Assembly (NCBI GenBank): GCA_046347635.1
Contig: JAXMFT010000001.1
Location: 1-64,000, forward strand
Reading direction: 5' to 3'
Origin: JAGVSZ01 sp019137045
Lineage (GTDB): Bacteria > Pseudomonadota > Gammaproteobacteria > Burkholderiales > SG8-39
DNA length: 64,000 nt
The position numbers and the translations under genes are program-made. Positions 18,690 to 26,726 of the stretch are shown here, in pieces. Every line of letters begins with the position of its first letter. Positions within the stretch are counted from its first letter, which is position 1. The notes under the pieces were generated by a model, which had not been told where the DNA came from, searched no databases, and saw only the letters and a list, made by a program, of their open reading frames with translations.

Positions 18690-19502
18690 ATGCAGAAGTC
18701 ATTCCGGGCGGCGCTCGCCACCTGCTGCGCGGTTGCGGCGGCCACGCTCGCGCACGCGCAGACCGACCCCACCACCGAGGATTTCGAGAAGTTCCGCGCG
18801 GTGATGGAGGACGCCAACCCGGCCGAGCTCTGGGAGGTGAAGGGCGAGCAGCTGTGGAAGACGCGGCGCGGGCCGAAGAACGCCTCGCTCGAGCAGTGCG
18901 ATCTCGGCCTCGGTCCGGGCGTGGTGAAGGGCGCCTACGTCCAGCTGCCCCGCTACTTCGCCGACGTCGGCACGGTGATGGACGCGGAGCGGCGCATCGT
19001 GCACTGCATGGTCACGCTGCAGGGGTTCAGCTTCGAGGAAATCGCCAAGCGACCGTTCAGCAGCGGCAACTACACCCCCGACCCGGTGTCGATCGTCACC
19101 TTCGTCGCCGCGCAGTCGCGCGACATGAAGATCGCCGTGCCGCAGTCGCACCCCAAGGAGCGCGCGACCTGGGAGCTCGGCAAGGCCATCTTCCACTACC
19201 GCGCCGGTCCGTGGGATTTCTCCTGCGCCACCTGTCACGGGGAGGACGGCAAGCGCATCCGCACGCAGAACCTGCCCAACTTCACCAAGCACGACCAGGC
19301 CCCGCGCAGCTTCATCGGCTGGCCCGGCTACCGCATGACCGGCGGGGTCATGCACTCGCTCCAGTGGCGCATGAACGACTGCTTCCGCCAGCAGCGCTTC
19401 CCCGAGCCGGGCTACGCGTCGGACACCATCACGGCGCTCCTGACCTACATGGGCGTGAACTCGAACGGGTTCGTCTACAAGGGCCCGGGCATCAAGCGCT
19501 GA
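18690..19502 (+). CDS. soxA: SoxA, c-type cytochrome subunit of SoxAX (monoheme)
   Basis: The 270-aa periplasmic cytochrome joins thiosulfate to the SoxY Cys with SoxX. It has a Sec signal peptide (ALATCCAVAAATLAHAQ). Only one heme motif exists, CATCH at residues 179-183. The region of the second heme of diheme SoxA retains an isolated Cys70 (LEQCDLG) and Cys106. Cys231 in NDCFRQQRFP is the expected persulfide-modified heme ligand/active-site Cys. It is therefore the monoheme SoxA class. GGAGGAG precedes the ATG. Confidence 0.96.
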   Translation: MQKSFRAALATCCAVAAATLAHAQTDPTTEDFEKFRAVMEDANPAELWEVKGEQLWKTRRGPKNASLEQCDLGLGPGVVKGAYVQLPRYFADVGTVMDAERRIVHCMVTLQGFSFEEIAKRPFSSGNYTPDPVSIVTFVAAQSRDMKIAVPQSHPKERATWELGKAIFHYRAGPWDFSCATCHGEDGKRIRTQNLPNFTKHDQAPRSFIGWPGYRMTGGVMHSLQWRMNDCFRQQRFPEPGYASDTITALLTYMGVNSNGFVYKGPGIKR

Positions 19503-19527
19503 CCCGCACCGCAGGAGGAGACCAGCC

Positions 19528-20132
19528 ATGAAGACGATGTTGCTCGCGACGGGCGTGGCCGCGGCGGTGTTCGCCGGATGCGCCGCCATGAACGACGATG
19601 CGGCCTACCGCCGCGAGGCGGCGGAGGTGGTCGCCGGGACTTCCACGCGCGCGGCATCGCGACGATGGACCGCCTGAACCAGGACGACAGCAAGTGCACC
19701 GAGTACGACGACAACCTGCCCGCCGACCTCGCCAAGAAGCTCGAGGCCCAGCAGTTCGCGGCCATCAAGCTGCCCGCCGACGGCAAGTTCATGGGCGACT
19801 GGAAGGCGGGCGCGAAGCTCGCGGAGAGCGGTCGCGGGATGACCTGGAGCGACAAGAAGGGCGCGGCGGGCGGCAGCTGCTACAACTGCCACCAGCTCGC
19901 GCCGCAGCAGACCGCCTTCGGGACCGTCGGACCGAGCCTCACGGGATTCGGCAAGAAGCGCGGCTTCTCCACCGAGAACCAGCAGTACGCTTACATGCGG
20001 ATCTACAACTCGAAGGCGTTCGCCGTCTGCTCGGCGATGCCCCGCTTCGGGCACTCGGGCACGCTCGACGAGCAGCAGATCAAGGACCTCACCGCCTACC
20101 TGATGGATCCCAACTCGCCGGTCAACAAGTAG
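19528..20132 (+). CDS. soxX: SoxX, c-type cytochrome subunit of SoxAX (one frameshift)
   Basis: The protein is of the long (about 200-aa) SoxX type. It has a heme motif CYNCH and a Met ligand in SAMPRFGHSGTLDE, with two further Cys (SKCTEYD, AVCSAMP). The natural start, ATG 19528 after AGGAGGAG, gives MKTMLLATGVAAAVFAGC: a signal peptide with a lipobox-like FAGC, so it may be a lipoprotein. That frame must shift near 19638, where one base is missing between EVVA and DFHARGIATMDRL. The rest is intact, so an assembly indel is likely. Downstream start codons would remove the signal peptide. Confidence 0.92.
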
Positions 20133-20201
20133 CCGGTCGCCGGCGCCACCGGGCGTCCCGGCTGCGACGGGCCGCGCCGCTCCCCGCCGCAGGCCGCAAG
20201 G

Positions 20202-21908
20202 ATGAATCGCCGCGAATTTCTCGAAGTGCTCGCCGCGGGGGCGGCGGCCGGGCTCGCCCTCGACGCGCCGGAGGCGCACGCGCAGGGCGATGCGGACGCG
20301 CTCTACCGCTTCCCCAAGTTCGGCAACGTCGCGCTGCTGCACTTCACCGACTGCCACGCGCAACTCCTGCCGGTCTACTTCCGCGAGCCGAGCGTCAACA
20401 TCGGCGTCGGCGCGGCCGCGGGGCGGCCGCCGCACCTCGTCGGCGAGCACCTGCTGAAGGCCTTCGGCATCAAGCCGGGCACGCGCGAGGCGCACGCTTT
20501 CACCTTCCTCGCGTTCGAGCGGGCGGCGCGCACCTACGGCAAGGTGGGCGGCTTCGCGCACCTCGCCACGCTGGTGAAGCGCCTGCGCGCCGACCGGCCC
20601 GGCGCGCTGCTGCTCGACGGCGGCGACACCTGGCAGGGTTCGGGCCTCGCGCTCTGGACGAAGGGCGCCGACATGATCGCGGCCTGCCGGCTGCTCGGCG
20701 TCGACGTCATGACCGGGCACTGGGAGTTCACCTACGGCGAGAAGCGCGTCAAGGAGGCGGTCGAGAAGGAGCTCGGGAAGATCGAGTTCGTCGCGCAGAA
20801 CGTCAAGACCGCCGACTTCGGCGACCCGGTCTTCAAGCCGGCGGCGACCCGCACGGTCAACGGCGTGCCGGTGGCGATCATCGGCCAGGCCTTCCCCTAC
20901 ACGCCGATCGCCAACCCGCGCCACTTCATCCCCGACTGGACGATGGGGATCCAGGAGGAGGCGCTGCAGAAGCACGTGGAGGCGGCGCGCGCGGGCGGCG
21001 CGCAGGTGGTGGTGCTCCTGTCGCACAACGGGATGGACGTCGACCTCAAGCTCGCCTCCCGCGTGCGCGGCATCGACGCCATTCTCGGCGGCCACACCCA
21101 CGACGGCGTGCCGCAGCCGACGAACGTGAAGAACGCGGGCGGCCAGACGCTGGTGACCAACGCCGGCTCGAACACCAAGTTCCTCGGCGTGCTCGACCTC
21201 GACGTGCAGGGCGGCAAGGTGGCCGATTTCCGCTACCGGCTGCTCCCGGTGTTCGCCAACCTGCTGCCGGCCGACCCGGAGATGGATGCGCTCGTCAAGC
21301 GCCTGCGCGCCCCGCACGAGGCGAAGCTCGGCGAGAAGCTCGCGACCACCGAGGGCCTGCTCTACCGCCGCGGCAACTTCAACGGCACGTTCGACCAGCT
21401 GATCCTCGACGCGATGCTCGAGGTGAAGGGCGCGGAGATCGCCTTCTCGCCCGGCTTCCGCTGGGGCACCACCATCCTGCCCGGCGGCGCGATCACGCTG
21501 GAGCACGTGCTCGACCAGACCGCGATCACCTACCCGCAGTGCACGCTGAGCGACCTCACCGGAGAGCGGATCAAGGAGGTGCTCGAGGACGTGTGCGACA
21601 ACCTCTTCAACCCCGACCCGTACCTCCAGCAGGGCGGCGACATGGTGCGCGTCGGCGGATTGACTTTCGCCTGCGCGCCCGCGGCGAAGATCGGCAGCCG
21701 CATCAGCGACCTGCGGCTGCGCGGCAAGCCGCTCGACCCGGGCAGGACGTACAAGGTCGCCGGCTGGGCGCCGGTCGCCGAGGGCGCGCAGGGCGAGCCG
21801 ATCTGGGAGGTCGTCGTGCGCTACCTGAAGGACAGGAAGACCATCGCCCCGCGCAAGCTCAACCTGCCGCGGCTCGAAGGCGTCGCGGGGAACCCGGGGC
21901 TCGCGTAG
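20202..21908 (+). CDS. soxB: SoxB, thiosulfohydrolase
   Basis: The 568-aa periplasmic dimanganese hydrolase releases sulfate from SoxY-bound sulfonate. It has a twin-arginine signal (NRREFLEVLAAGAA). The 5'-nucleotidase-like metallophosphatase domain shows LLHFTDCHAQL, DGGDTWQGSGLALW, TGHWEFTYG, LSHNGMDVD, and GGHTHDGVP. The C-terminal nucleotidase domain includes GNFNGTFDQLILDAM. Last sox gene of the cluster; soxCD, soxV and soxR are absent nearby, so the branch may need other enzymes for the sulfane sulfur, or those genes may lie elsewhere. Confidence 0.97.
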   Translation: MNRREFLEVLAAGAAAGLALDAPEAHAQGDADALYRFPKFGNVALLHFTDCHAQLLPVYFREPSVNIGVGAAAGRPPHLVGEHLLKAFGIKPGTREAHAFTFLAFERAARTYGKVGGFAHLATLVKRLRADRPGALLLDGGDTWQGSGLALWTKGADMIAACRLLGVDVMTGHWEFTYGEKRVKEAVEKELGKIEFVAQNVKTADFGDPVFKPAATRTVNGVPVAIIGQAFPYTPIANPRHFIPDWTMGIQEEALQKHVEAARAGGAQVVVLLSHNGMDVDLKLASRVRGIDAILGGHTHDGVPQPTNVKNAGGQTLVTNAGSNTKFLGVLDLDVQGGKVADFRYRLLPVFANLLPADPEMDALVKRLRAPHEAKLGEKLATTEGLLYRRGNFNGTFDQLILDAMLEVKGAEIAFSPGFRWGTTILPGGAITLEHVLDQTAITYPQCTLSDLTGERIKEVLEDVCDNLFNPDPYLQQGGDMVRVGGLTFACAPAAKIGSRISDLRLRGKPLDPGRTYKVAGWAPVAEGAQGEPIWEVVVRYLKDRKTIAPRKLNLPRLEGVAGNPGLA

Positions 21909-21921
21909 CTCCCGGTCGCAC

Positions 21922-23031
21922 GTGGTCCTGGGCCGCTGGCTGAGGCGAGGCGCGCGCGCGCCGGGCGACGGCGCCTTCGTCGCGTTTCTCACCCACTCCG
22001 CGGAAGTGCAGCCGGTCAACGCGGGCGAGCGCCTGTTCGCCGACACGGCGAGCACGCGCCTGCGCGTCCTCATTCCCGCGGCCGAGCTCGCCCGGCGCGT
22101 GCCGGTGCGGCTCGTGCCGCTCGCACGGTTCCTCGCCGACCCGAGCCTGCGCGCGCTCGGCGCGCCGCGGGCGGTGGTCATCGCCAAGCTCGCGGCCGGC
22201 GCCGTCGCGGCGATGGAACGCGAGCTGACCGCGCTCCTCGACGCGGTCGCCGCCGGGCGCTGCCCGGCGCCGGTGTTCGCCGACCTCTCGGACGACTACG
22301 CCGCGCTCGCCGACGCGCTGCGGGCGCCGTTCCTCGCCGAGTACCAGCGCCGGCTCGCCGAGCACTGCGCGCTGACCGTGCCGTGCGCCGCGCTGCGCGA
22401 CGCGCTCGCGCCGCTCGCGGCGCGCGGCGTCGAGGTCATCGAGGATCCCTACGAGTCGGACGCGGCGCAGCCGGTACGCACGCGCGCGGACGATCCGCCG
22501 GCGCTGTGCTGGTTCGGGACCCTCGGCGCCCCGAATGCGGACGACCTGCGCGAGACGCTGAGCACGCTCGCCCGGACGATGGGCGACGGCGGCGGGCGCG
22601 TCGAGCTCGTCGCCGGCGAGGCCGCGCGCGCGGTCGGAACCGCGATCGCGGCCGCCGTCGCGGCCGCGAACCCGCGCTGGTCGGTCGCGTACACCGTCTG
22701 GTCGCCGGAGAGCGCGGCCGCGGCGATCGCGCGCAGCGACTTCGTCCTCCTGCCGCAGGCGCACGCGACGCCGTGGGGGCGCGTGAAGTCGCACAACCGC
22801 CTGGTGGAGACGATCCGCGCGGGCCGGCTCGCGCTCGCCTCCCCGATCCCGTCGTATCTCGAGCTCGCCGAATACGCCTGGGTCGGCGAACCGCTCGCCG
22901 AAGGCTTGCGCTGGGCGCTCGCGCACCCGGAGGAGGCCGCGGCGCGCGTCGCGCGCGGCCAGGCGCACGTCGCAAAGCGCTTCGCGCCGGAGGCGATCGG
23001 GGCGCGCTGGGCGCAGGTGCTCGGGGTGTGA
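21922..23031 (+). CDS. Putative glycosyltransferase (GT-B type, family 1-like)
   Basis: The 369-aa soluble protein starts with a GTG 13 nt after soxB and an arginine-rich N-terminus (LGRWLRRGARAPG). The C-terminal half has GT-B features: FGTLGAPNADDLRETL, YTVWSPESAAAAIARSDFVLLP, and SHNRLVETIRAGRLALASP, where the donor sugar would bind. I do not recognise a precise family. It opens the glycosyltransferase island and may be cotranscribed with sox by read-through only. It ends in a hairpin shared with the convergent methyltransferase. Confidence 0.65.
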   Translation: MVLGRWLRRGARAPGDGAFVAFLTHSAEVQPVNAGERLFADTASTRLRVLIPAAELARRVPVRLVPLARFLADPSLRALGAPRAVVIAKLAAGAVAAMERELTALLDAVAAGRCPAPVFADLSDDYAALADALRAPFLAEYQRRLAEHCALTVPCAALRDALAPLAARGVEVIEDPYESDAAQPVRTRADDPPALCWFGTLGAPNADDLRETLSTLARTMGDGGGRVELVAGEAARAVGTAIAAAVAAANPRWSVAYTVWSPESAAAAIARSDFVLLPQAHATPWGRVKSHNRLVETIRAGRLALASPIPSYLELAEYAWVGEPLAEGLRWALAHPEEAAARVARGQAHVAKRFAPEAIGARWAQVLGV

Positions 23032-23060
23032 CGCGGCGCGCGCCGCGGGACCGCCGCGTC
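23030..23060. terminator. Convergent hairpin covering both stop codons
   Basis: Perfect 8-bp arms GACGCGGC (23030-23037) and GCCGCGTC (23053-23060), with a GC-rich loop. The TGA of the plus-strand gene and the TGA of the minus-strand gene fall in the two arms. It may serve as terminator for both. Confidence 0.55.
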
Positions 23061-23667
23061 AGGTGCCCGCGGGCGCGTCTTGGAGCGGCAGGCCGAGGAG
23101 CTGGCGCTGCGCCGGCGACGGCGGGGTCTTGAAGGCGAGCGCGCGCAGCTCGTAGGGCCCGTACGGCCCCGCATTCCACACGTCGGCAAAGCCGGCCGCG
23201 AGCAGCGCTTCGCCGAGCGACTTGTGGCTGAAACCGGTCTTGTGCGCGAAGAAGTCGTTGCCGCTGCGCTCGATCTCGGGGCTCCAGCCGTAGATGACGT
23301 CGATCACCGGGATCGGCCCGCTCGGCGCCTCGTACAGCACGTCGTCGAGGTCCAGCCCGTCGTCGAGCATCCTGCGAAACACCGCCGGCATGTCCGGCAC
23401 GCGGATCTCGGCGAAGCCCTCCGCCTTCAGCACGTGGAGGAAGCCGGCGAGGACCTTCGGCACGTCGTGCCGGTAGTAGTGCTCGAGGTTGTGCGAGCAG
23501 TAGACTGCGTCGAACTGGCCCGGGGCGAGCGTGCCGAGCGCGCGCGCGTCGCACACCACGTCGGCGCCGCGCCGCGGGTCGATGTCGAGCAGGAGATGGT
23601 CCCAGCCGGCGTAATGCGGCGGGATCGGGATGGTCTTGGTGCTGCCGCCGACGTTGAGCACGCGCAA
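23059..23667 (-). CDS. SAM-dependent methyltransferase (class I)
   Basis: The protein is about 202 aa and follows a known short-methyltransferase pattern: LNVGGSTKTIPIPPHYAGWDHLLLDID (SAM site), DAVYCSHNLEHYYRHD, FLHVLKAEGFAEIRVPDM, and a C-terminal GFADVWNAGPYGPYELRALAFK. The start is uncertain. There is no ATG; TTG at 23667 gives RVLNVGG, the family N-terminus, 12 nt past the stop of the upstream methyltransferase, and GTG at 23661 is an alternative. Likely modifies a sugar or glycan in the surrounding pathway. Confidence 0.75.
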   Translation of the reverse strand: MRVLNVGGSTKTIPIPPHYAGWDHLLLDIDPRRGADVVCDARALGTLAPGQFDAVYCSHNLEHYYRHDVPKVLAGFLHVLKAEGFAEIRVPDMPAVFRRMLDDGLDLDDVLYEAPSGPIPVIDVIYGWSPEIERSGNDFFAHKTGFSHKSLGEALLAAGFADVWNAGPYGPYELRALAFKTPPSPAQRQLLGLPLQDAPAGT

Positions 23668-23678
23668 GCGGTCGCTCG

Positions 23679-24590
23679 CTACCGCGCCGCAGACAGCGGG
23701 GCGTCGAGGAGCGCGCGCACCTGCGCCCAGTCGTTCGGGACGAGCGCGAGCAGCTCCGCCTTGCGGCCGTCGAGAACCCCGTAGTCGAGGGCAAGCCCCT
23801 CCTCGATCAGGCCGTCGAGCCCGTCGCGCAGCCGCGTCGAGCCAGGGTCGAGGTTGCGGACGAGCGCGAGCCCGGTGGGCGCGGCGGCGATCGTGCGCAC
23901 CACCAGATCGGGCCGATGCTTGCGCAGCAGCATCACCAGGCGCCAGATGTCCCCGCTCCAGAACTCGGTGACGCGCTCGCGTTCCGCCGTGGGTCGATCG
24001 AGCGGATAGACATCGTGGATCAAGATCGTCGAGGCGGGCTCGCACAACGCCTCGATATTGATGAAGTCGCGCAGCGCGAACTCGAATTGATGCATGCCGT
24101 CGATGAAGGCAAGATCGATCGGCAGCCCACCCAGCTCGGCGCGGACGTCGTACGCGGCGAAGAATTCGTCGCTCGTCTCCGCCACGATGCTCACGTTCGG
24201 ACCGAGCGCCTCGCTCACGGCCGGAGCGGGGTCCACGCCGATCGCGCGCGTGGCCGGTCCCGTGAGCCGGATCGACTCGCCGCGCGACACGCCGATCTCC
24301 ACGTAGGTGCGCGGGTTCAGGTGAGCGTGGATGCGTGCGAGCACGCCGAAATAGTTCTCGCCCGGCATCTCGATCGCCGCCAGCAGGTTGTGCGCGGCCC
24401 AGAAGTTCGGCGCGCCCTCGAGCAGCGCACGGCACTCTTCGGCGGCCTCCGCCGTCCGGCCATCGCGCCAGTGCGTCTCCGCAGCGGCGTACCGGCGCGC
24501 GAGCGCCTCATCAGGGCGGGTGGAGGGCGATCGCGGTGCATCGCGCTCCGGTCGCCCGGCGAGGACGTTGCGCAGGAGGCTCTTCAGCAT
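23679..24590 (-). CDS. Class I SAM-dependent methyltransferase with N-terminal TPR-like segment
   Basis: The 303-aa protein begins MLKSLLRNVLAG, the short amphipathic N-terminus shared by several island proteins. A TPR-like pair follows (residues 25-70), then a Methyltransf_24-type fold: YVEIGVSRGESIRLTG, IGVDPAPAVS, IDLAFIDGMHQFEFALRDFINIE, and ILIHDVYPLD. Such enzymes modify sugars in cell-surface glycan pathways. A TATGAT element 6 nt before the ATG suggests a leaderless transcript. Confidence 0.8.
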   Translation of the reverse strand: MLKSLLRNVLAGRPERDAPRSPSTRPDEALARRYAAAETHWRDGRTAEAAEECRALLEGAPNFWAAHNLLAAIEMPGENYFGVLARIHAHLNPRTYVEIGVSRGESIRLTGPATRAIGVDPAPAVSEALGPNVSIVAETSDEFFAAYDVRAELGGLPIDLAFIDGMHQFEFALRDFINIEALCEPASTILIHDVYPLDRPTAERERVTEFWSGDIWRLVMLLRKHRPDLVVRTIAAAPTGLALVRNLDPGSTRLRDGLDGLIEEGLALDYGVLDGRKAELLALVPNDWAQVRALLDAPLSAAR

Positions 24591-24596
24591 GGGCGA

Positions 24597-24602
24597 ATCA
24601 TA
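24597..24602 (-). promoter_or_regulatory. -10 element of the methyltransferase pair
   Basis: TATGAT on the minus strand, ending 6 nt upstream of the ATG at 24590, with no Shine-Dalgarno sequence between. Confidence 0.45.
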
Positions 24603-24683
24603 GCCGCCAGCGCCCCCGCCGGCGAACGCGCCCGCCCGCCGCGCGTGATGGGGTTCCTGCGCGCCGCGATCGGGGCACCGCCC

Positions 24684-26549
24684 TCACCGCGCGCCCTCGC
24701 CCGCCTCGGCGATCCAGTCCTCGAGCGCCGTGACCGCGCGCCGCGTCGAGAACAGCGCCGGGTGCGCCGCGGTGATGCGCGATCGGAACTCGGCGCGCCG
24801 CCCCGGGTCGCCGGCGAACGCGAGCGCGAGCTCCACGTAGTGGGCGGGCGAGCGGGCGACGCAGTCGGCGACGCCGGCCTGCCAGTACATGCCCGCGGTC
24901 ATGCGGCTGCGGAACAGCTCGCCCGGCAGCGTCACCAGCGGCGCGCCGAGGGAGAGCCCGATGTAGCTCGTGACGCCGCCCGAGAAGTGGAACGGGTCGA
25001 GCACGCAGTCGGCCGCGAGGAGCAGGCTGAGGAACTCGGGCTTCGGCGCGAACGGCCGGAAGACGATGCGGTCAGCGACCTCCGGCAGGTCGCGCGCGAA
25101 CCGCGCCTCGAGCTGACGCTGCCAGAGCGGCCGGGCGGCGTCGGCGAACAGCACGACCTCGCCGTCCGGATCGCGGCGCAGGATCTCGGCGAGCGCCCAG
25201 TCGAAGTCGGGGTGGAGCTTCTGCAGCATCATCGGGCACACGTAGTAGCGCGCGTCCTCCGCCCAGCCGAGCGCTGCGCGCGATAGCGGCTCGGCCGGCG
25301 GCTCCGTGCGCTCGACGTACACCGCGATCTCGGGCAGGCGCACGAGGCGCTCGCTGTAGTGGGCCTGAGCGTCGTCGCGGTCCTGGTGGACGTTGCTGAC
25401 GAACGCGTCGAGCGCCGGGATGCCCGACGTCGACGGGTGGCCGGCGAGCAGCACCTGCAGCGGCGCGAGACGGCCGAACGCGAGGAAGTACAGGAACGGG
25501 TCCATGCCGACGTCGGTGTAGACGAGCACGTCCGGAGCGCGGGCCGCGATGCGCGCGCGCGCCGCCTCGAGCGTCTCCCCGAGCGGCACGAAGGCGTCGC
25601 GCGCCTCCGCGGCGGCGCGCAGGCGCGGGTCGACGTCGTTCCCGTACGCGAAGAGTTGCGCGTCGAAGCGCCCGCCCTCGAGCACCAGGCGGACGAGCGC
25701 CCGGTACCAGACGCCCACCGAGTGGCGTCCGAGGTGCGCCGAGACGAACCCGACCTTCAGCTTGCTCCCGCGCGGTCCTGCAACGCGAGGCGCGACGTGG
25801 GCGAGTCCGGGCGCGGCGCGCAGGAACAGCTCGGCGAGGCGCGCGTTGTCGGCGCGGTCGTTCATCCCCTGGTAGCAGAGGAAGAAGGGCGTGCGGTGGA
25901 CGGCGGCGAGCGGGTCGGGGATCGCGTGCGGCCGCGCGAGCAGGCGGTCGAGCTCCGCGCCGAACTGCGCGCGCGCAGCCCCCAGGGCGGCTGCGCTCGG
26001 TGCGACCTGCGGCAGCGTGTCGATCAACCGGTTCACTTCGAGCGCGCCGCGCTCCGCGTCGGCGGCACGCGCGAGCGCCTGGTCGAAGCACGTTCGCGCC
26101 GCGTCCACGTCGCCAGAGAGGTAACCCGCGAGCCCGAGCATCTCGAGCGGCGCCGCTGCGTGCGGCAGGAGCTGCGCGGCGAGCTGCAGGCAGCACTCGG
26201 CCGCAGCCGGGTCGTCGGCGTTCACGTGATGCACGCCGCGCGCGAAAAAGTGGTAGCCCACGGTCGACTCGAGCGGCTTCCCCGCCTCGGCCTGGCGGGC
26301 GGCCGCGTAGGCGCGCTCGGCAGCATCGGAATCGCCCGCGTGCGCGAGGAATACGCCGTGCAGCGCGTGTGCGAGCGCGTCGTCCGGCCGCCGCGCTGCG
26401 ATTCCGCCCAGGAGGGCCGCCGCGCGCGCGGCGTCGCGAAGCGCATTCACGATCGCGGGGGCCGCGTCGGGCGGGAGATCGGCCAGGGGGACGAGCGCGG
26501 GCGCGTCCGCGGCCGGGCGGGCGAGTGAACGGAGAAGCTTGAGCAGCAT
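24684..26549 (-). CDS. TPR-GT41 (SPINDLY/OGT-like) glycosyltransferase
   Basis: The 621-aa cytoplasmic protein has N-terminal TPR repeats (residues 50-215). A GT41-like catalytic part follows: LKVGFVSAHLGRHSVGVWYRALV, DVLVYTDVGMDPFLYFLAFGRLAPLQVLLAGHPSTSG, and DCVLDPFHFSGGVTSYIGLSLGAPLVTLP. It is the more divergent SPINDLY-type branch of the island. It starts with MLLKLLRSLAR, the shared N-terminal motif. GT41 enzymes transfer sugars to Ser/Thr of proteins; pilin or other surface proteins are candidate acceptors here. Divergent from the next gene. Confidence 0.88.
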   Translation of the reverse strand: MLLKLLRSLARPAADAPALVPLADLPPDAAPAIVNALRDAARAAALLGGIAARRPDDALAHALHGVFLAHAGDSDAAERAYAAARQAEAGKPLESTVGYHFFARGVHHVNADDPAAAECCLQLAAQLLPHAAAPLEMLGLAGYLSGDVDAARTCFDQALARAADAERGALEVNRLIDTLPQVAPSAAALGAARAQFGAELDRLLARPHAIPDPLAAVHRTPFFLCYQGMNDRADNARLAELFLRAAPGLAHVAPRVAGPRGSKLKVGFVSAHLGRHSVGVWYRALVRLVLEGGRFDAQLFAYGNDVDPRLRAAAEARDAFVPLGETLEAARARIAARAPDVLVYTDVGMDPFLYFLAFGRLAPLQVLLAGHPSTSGIPALDAFVSNVHQDRDDAQAHYSERLVRLPEIAVYVERTEPPAEPLSRAALGWAEDARYYVCPMMLQKLHPDFDWALAEILRRDPDGEVVLFADAARPLWQRQLEARFARDLPEVADRIVFRPFAPKPEFLSLLLAADCVLDPFHFSGGVTSYIGLSLGAPLVTLPGELFRSRMTAGMYWQAGVADCVARSPAHYVELALAFAGDPGRRAEFRSRITAAHPALFSTRRAVTALEDWIAEAGEGAR

Positions 26550-26726
26550 TACCCGGGAGCGCCCCGAATCGGAACGGCCACAGTCTAGCCCGCGGCGCGA
26601 CGCATCCGAAGGGCCGCGGCCGCGACGCCGGGCACTGCGGCACGCTCGCGGCGCGCGCGCGCCTTGTTGCGCACCGTGCGCTCCAGTACCATCGCCGCCG
26701 TTGCGCGCTCTGGACGACGTCCGCCG

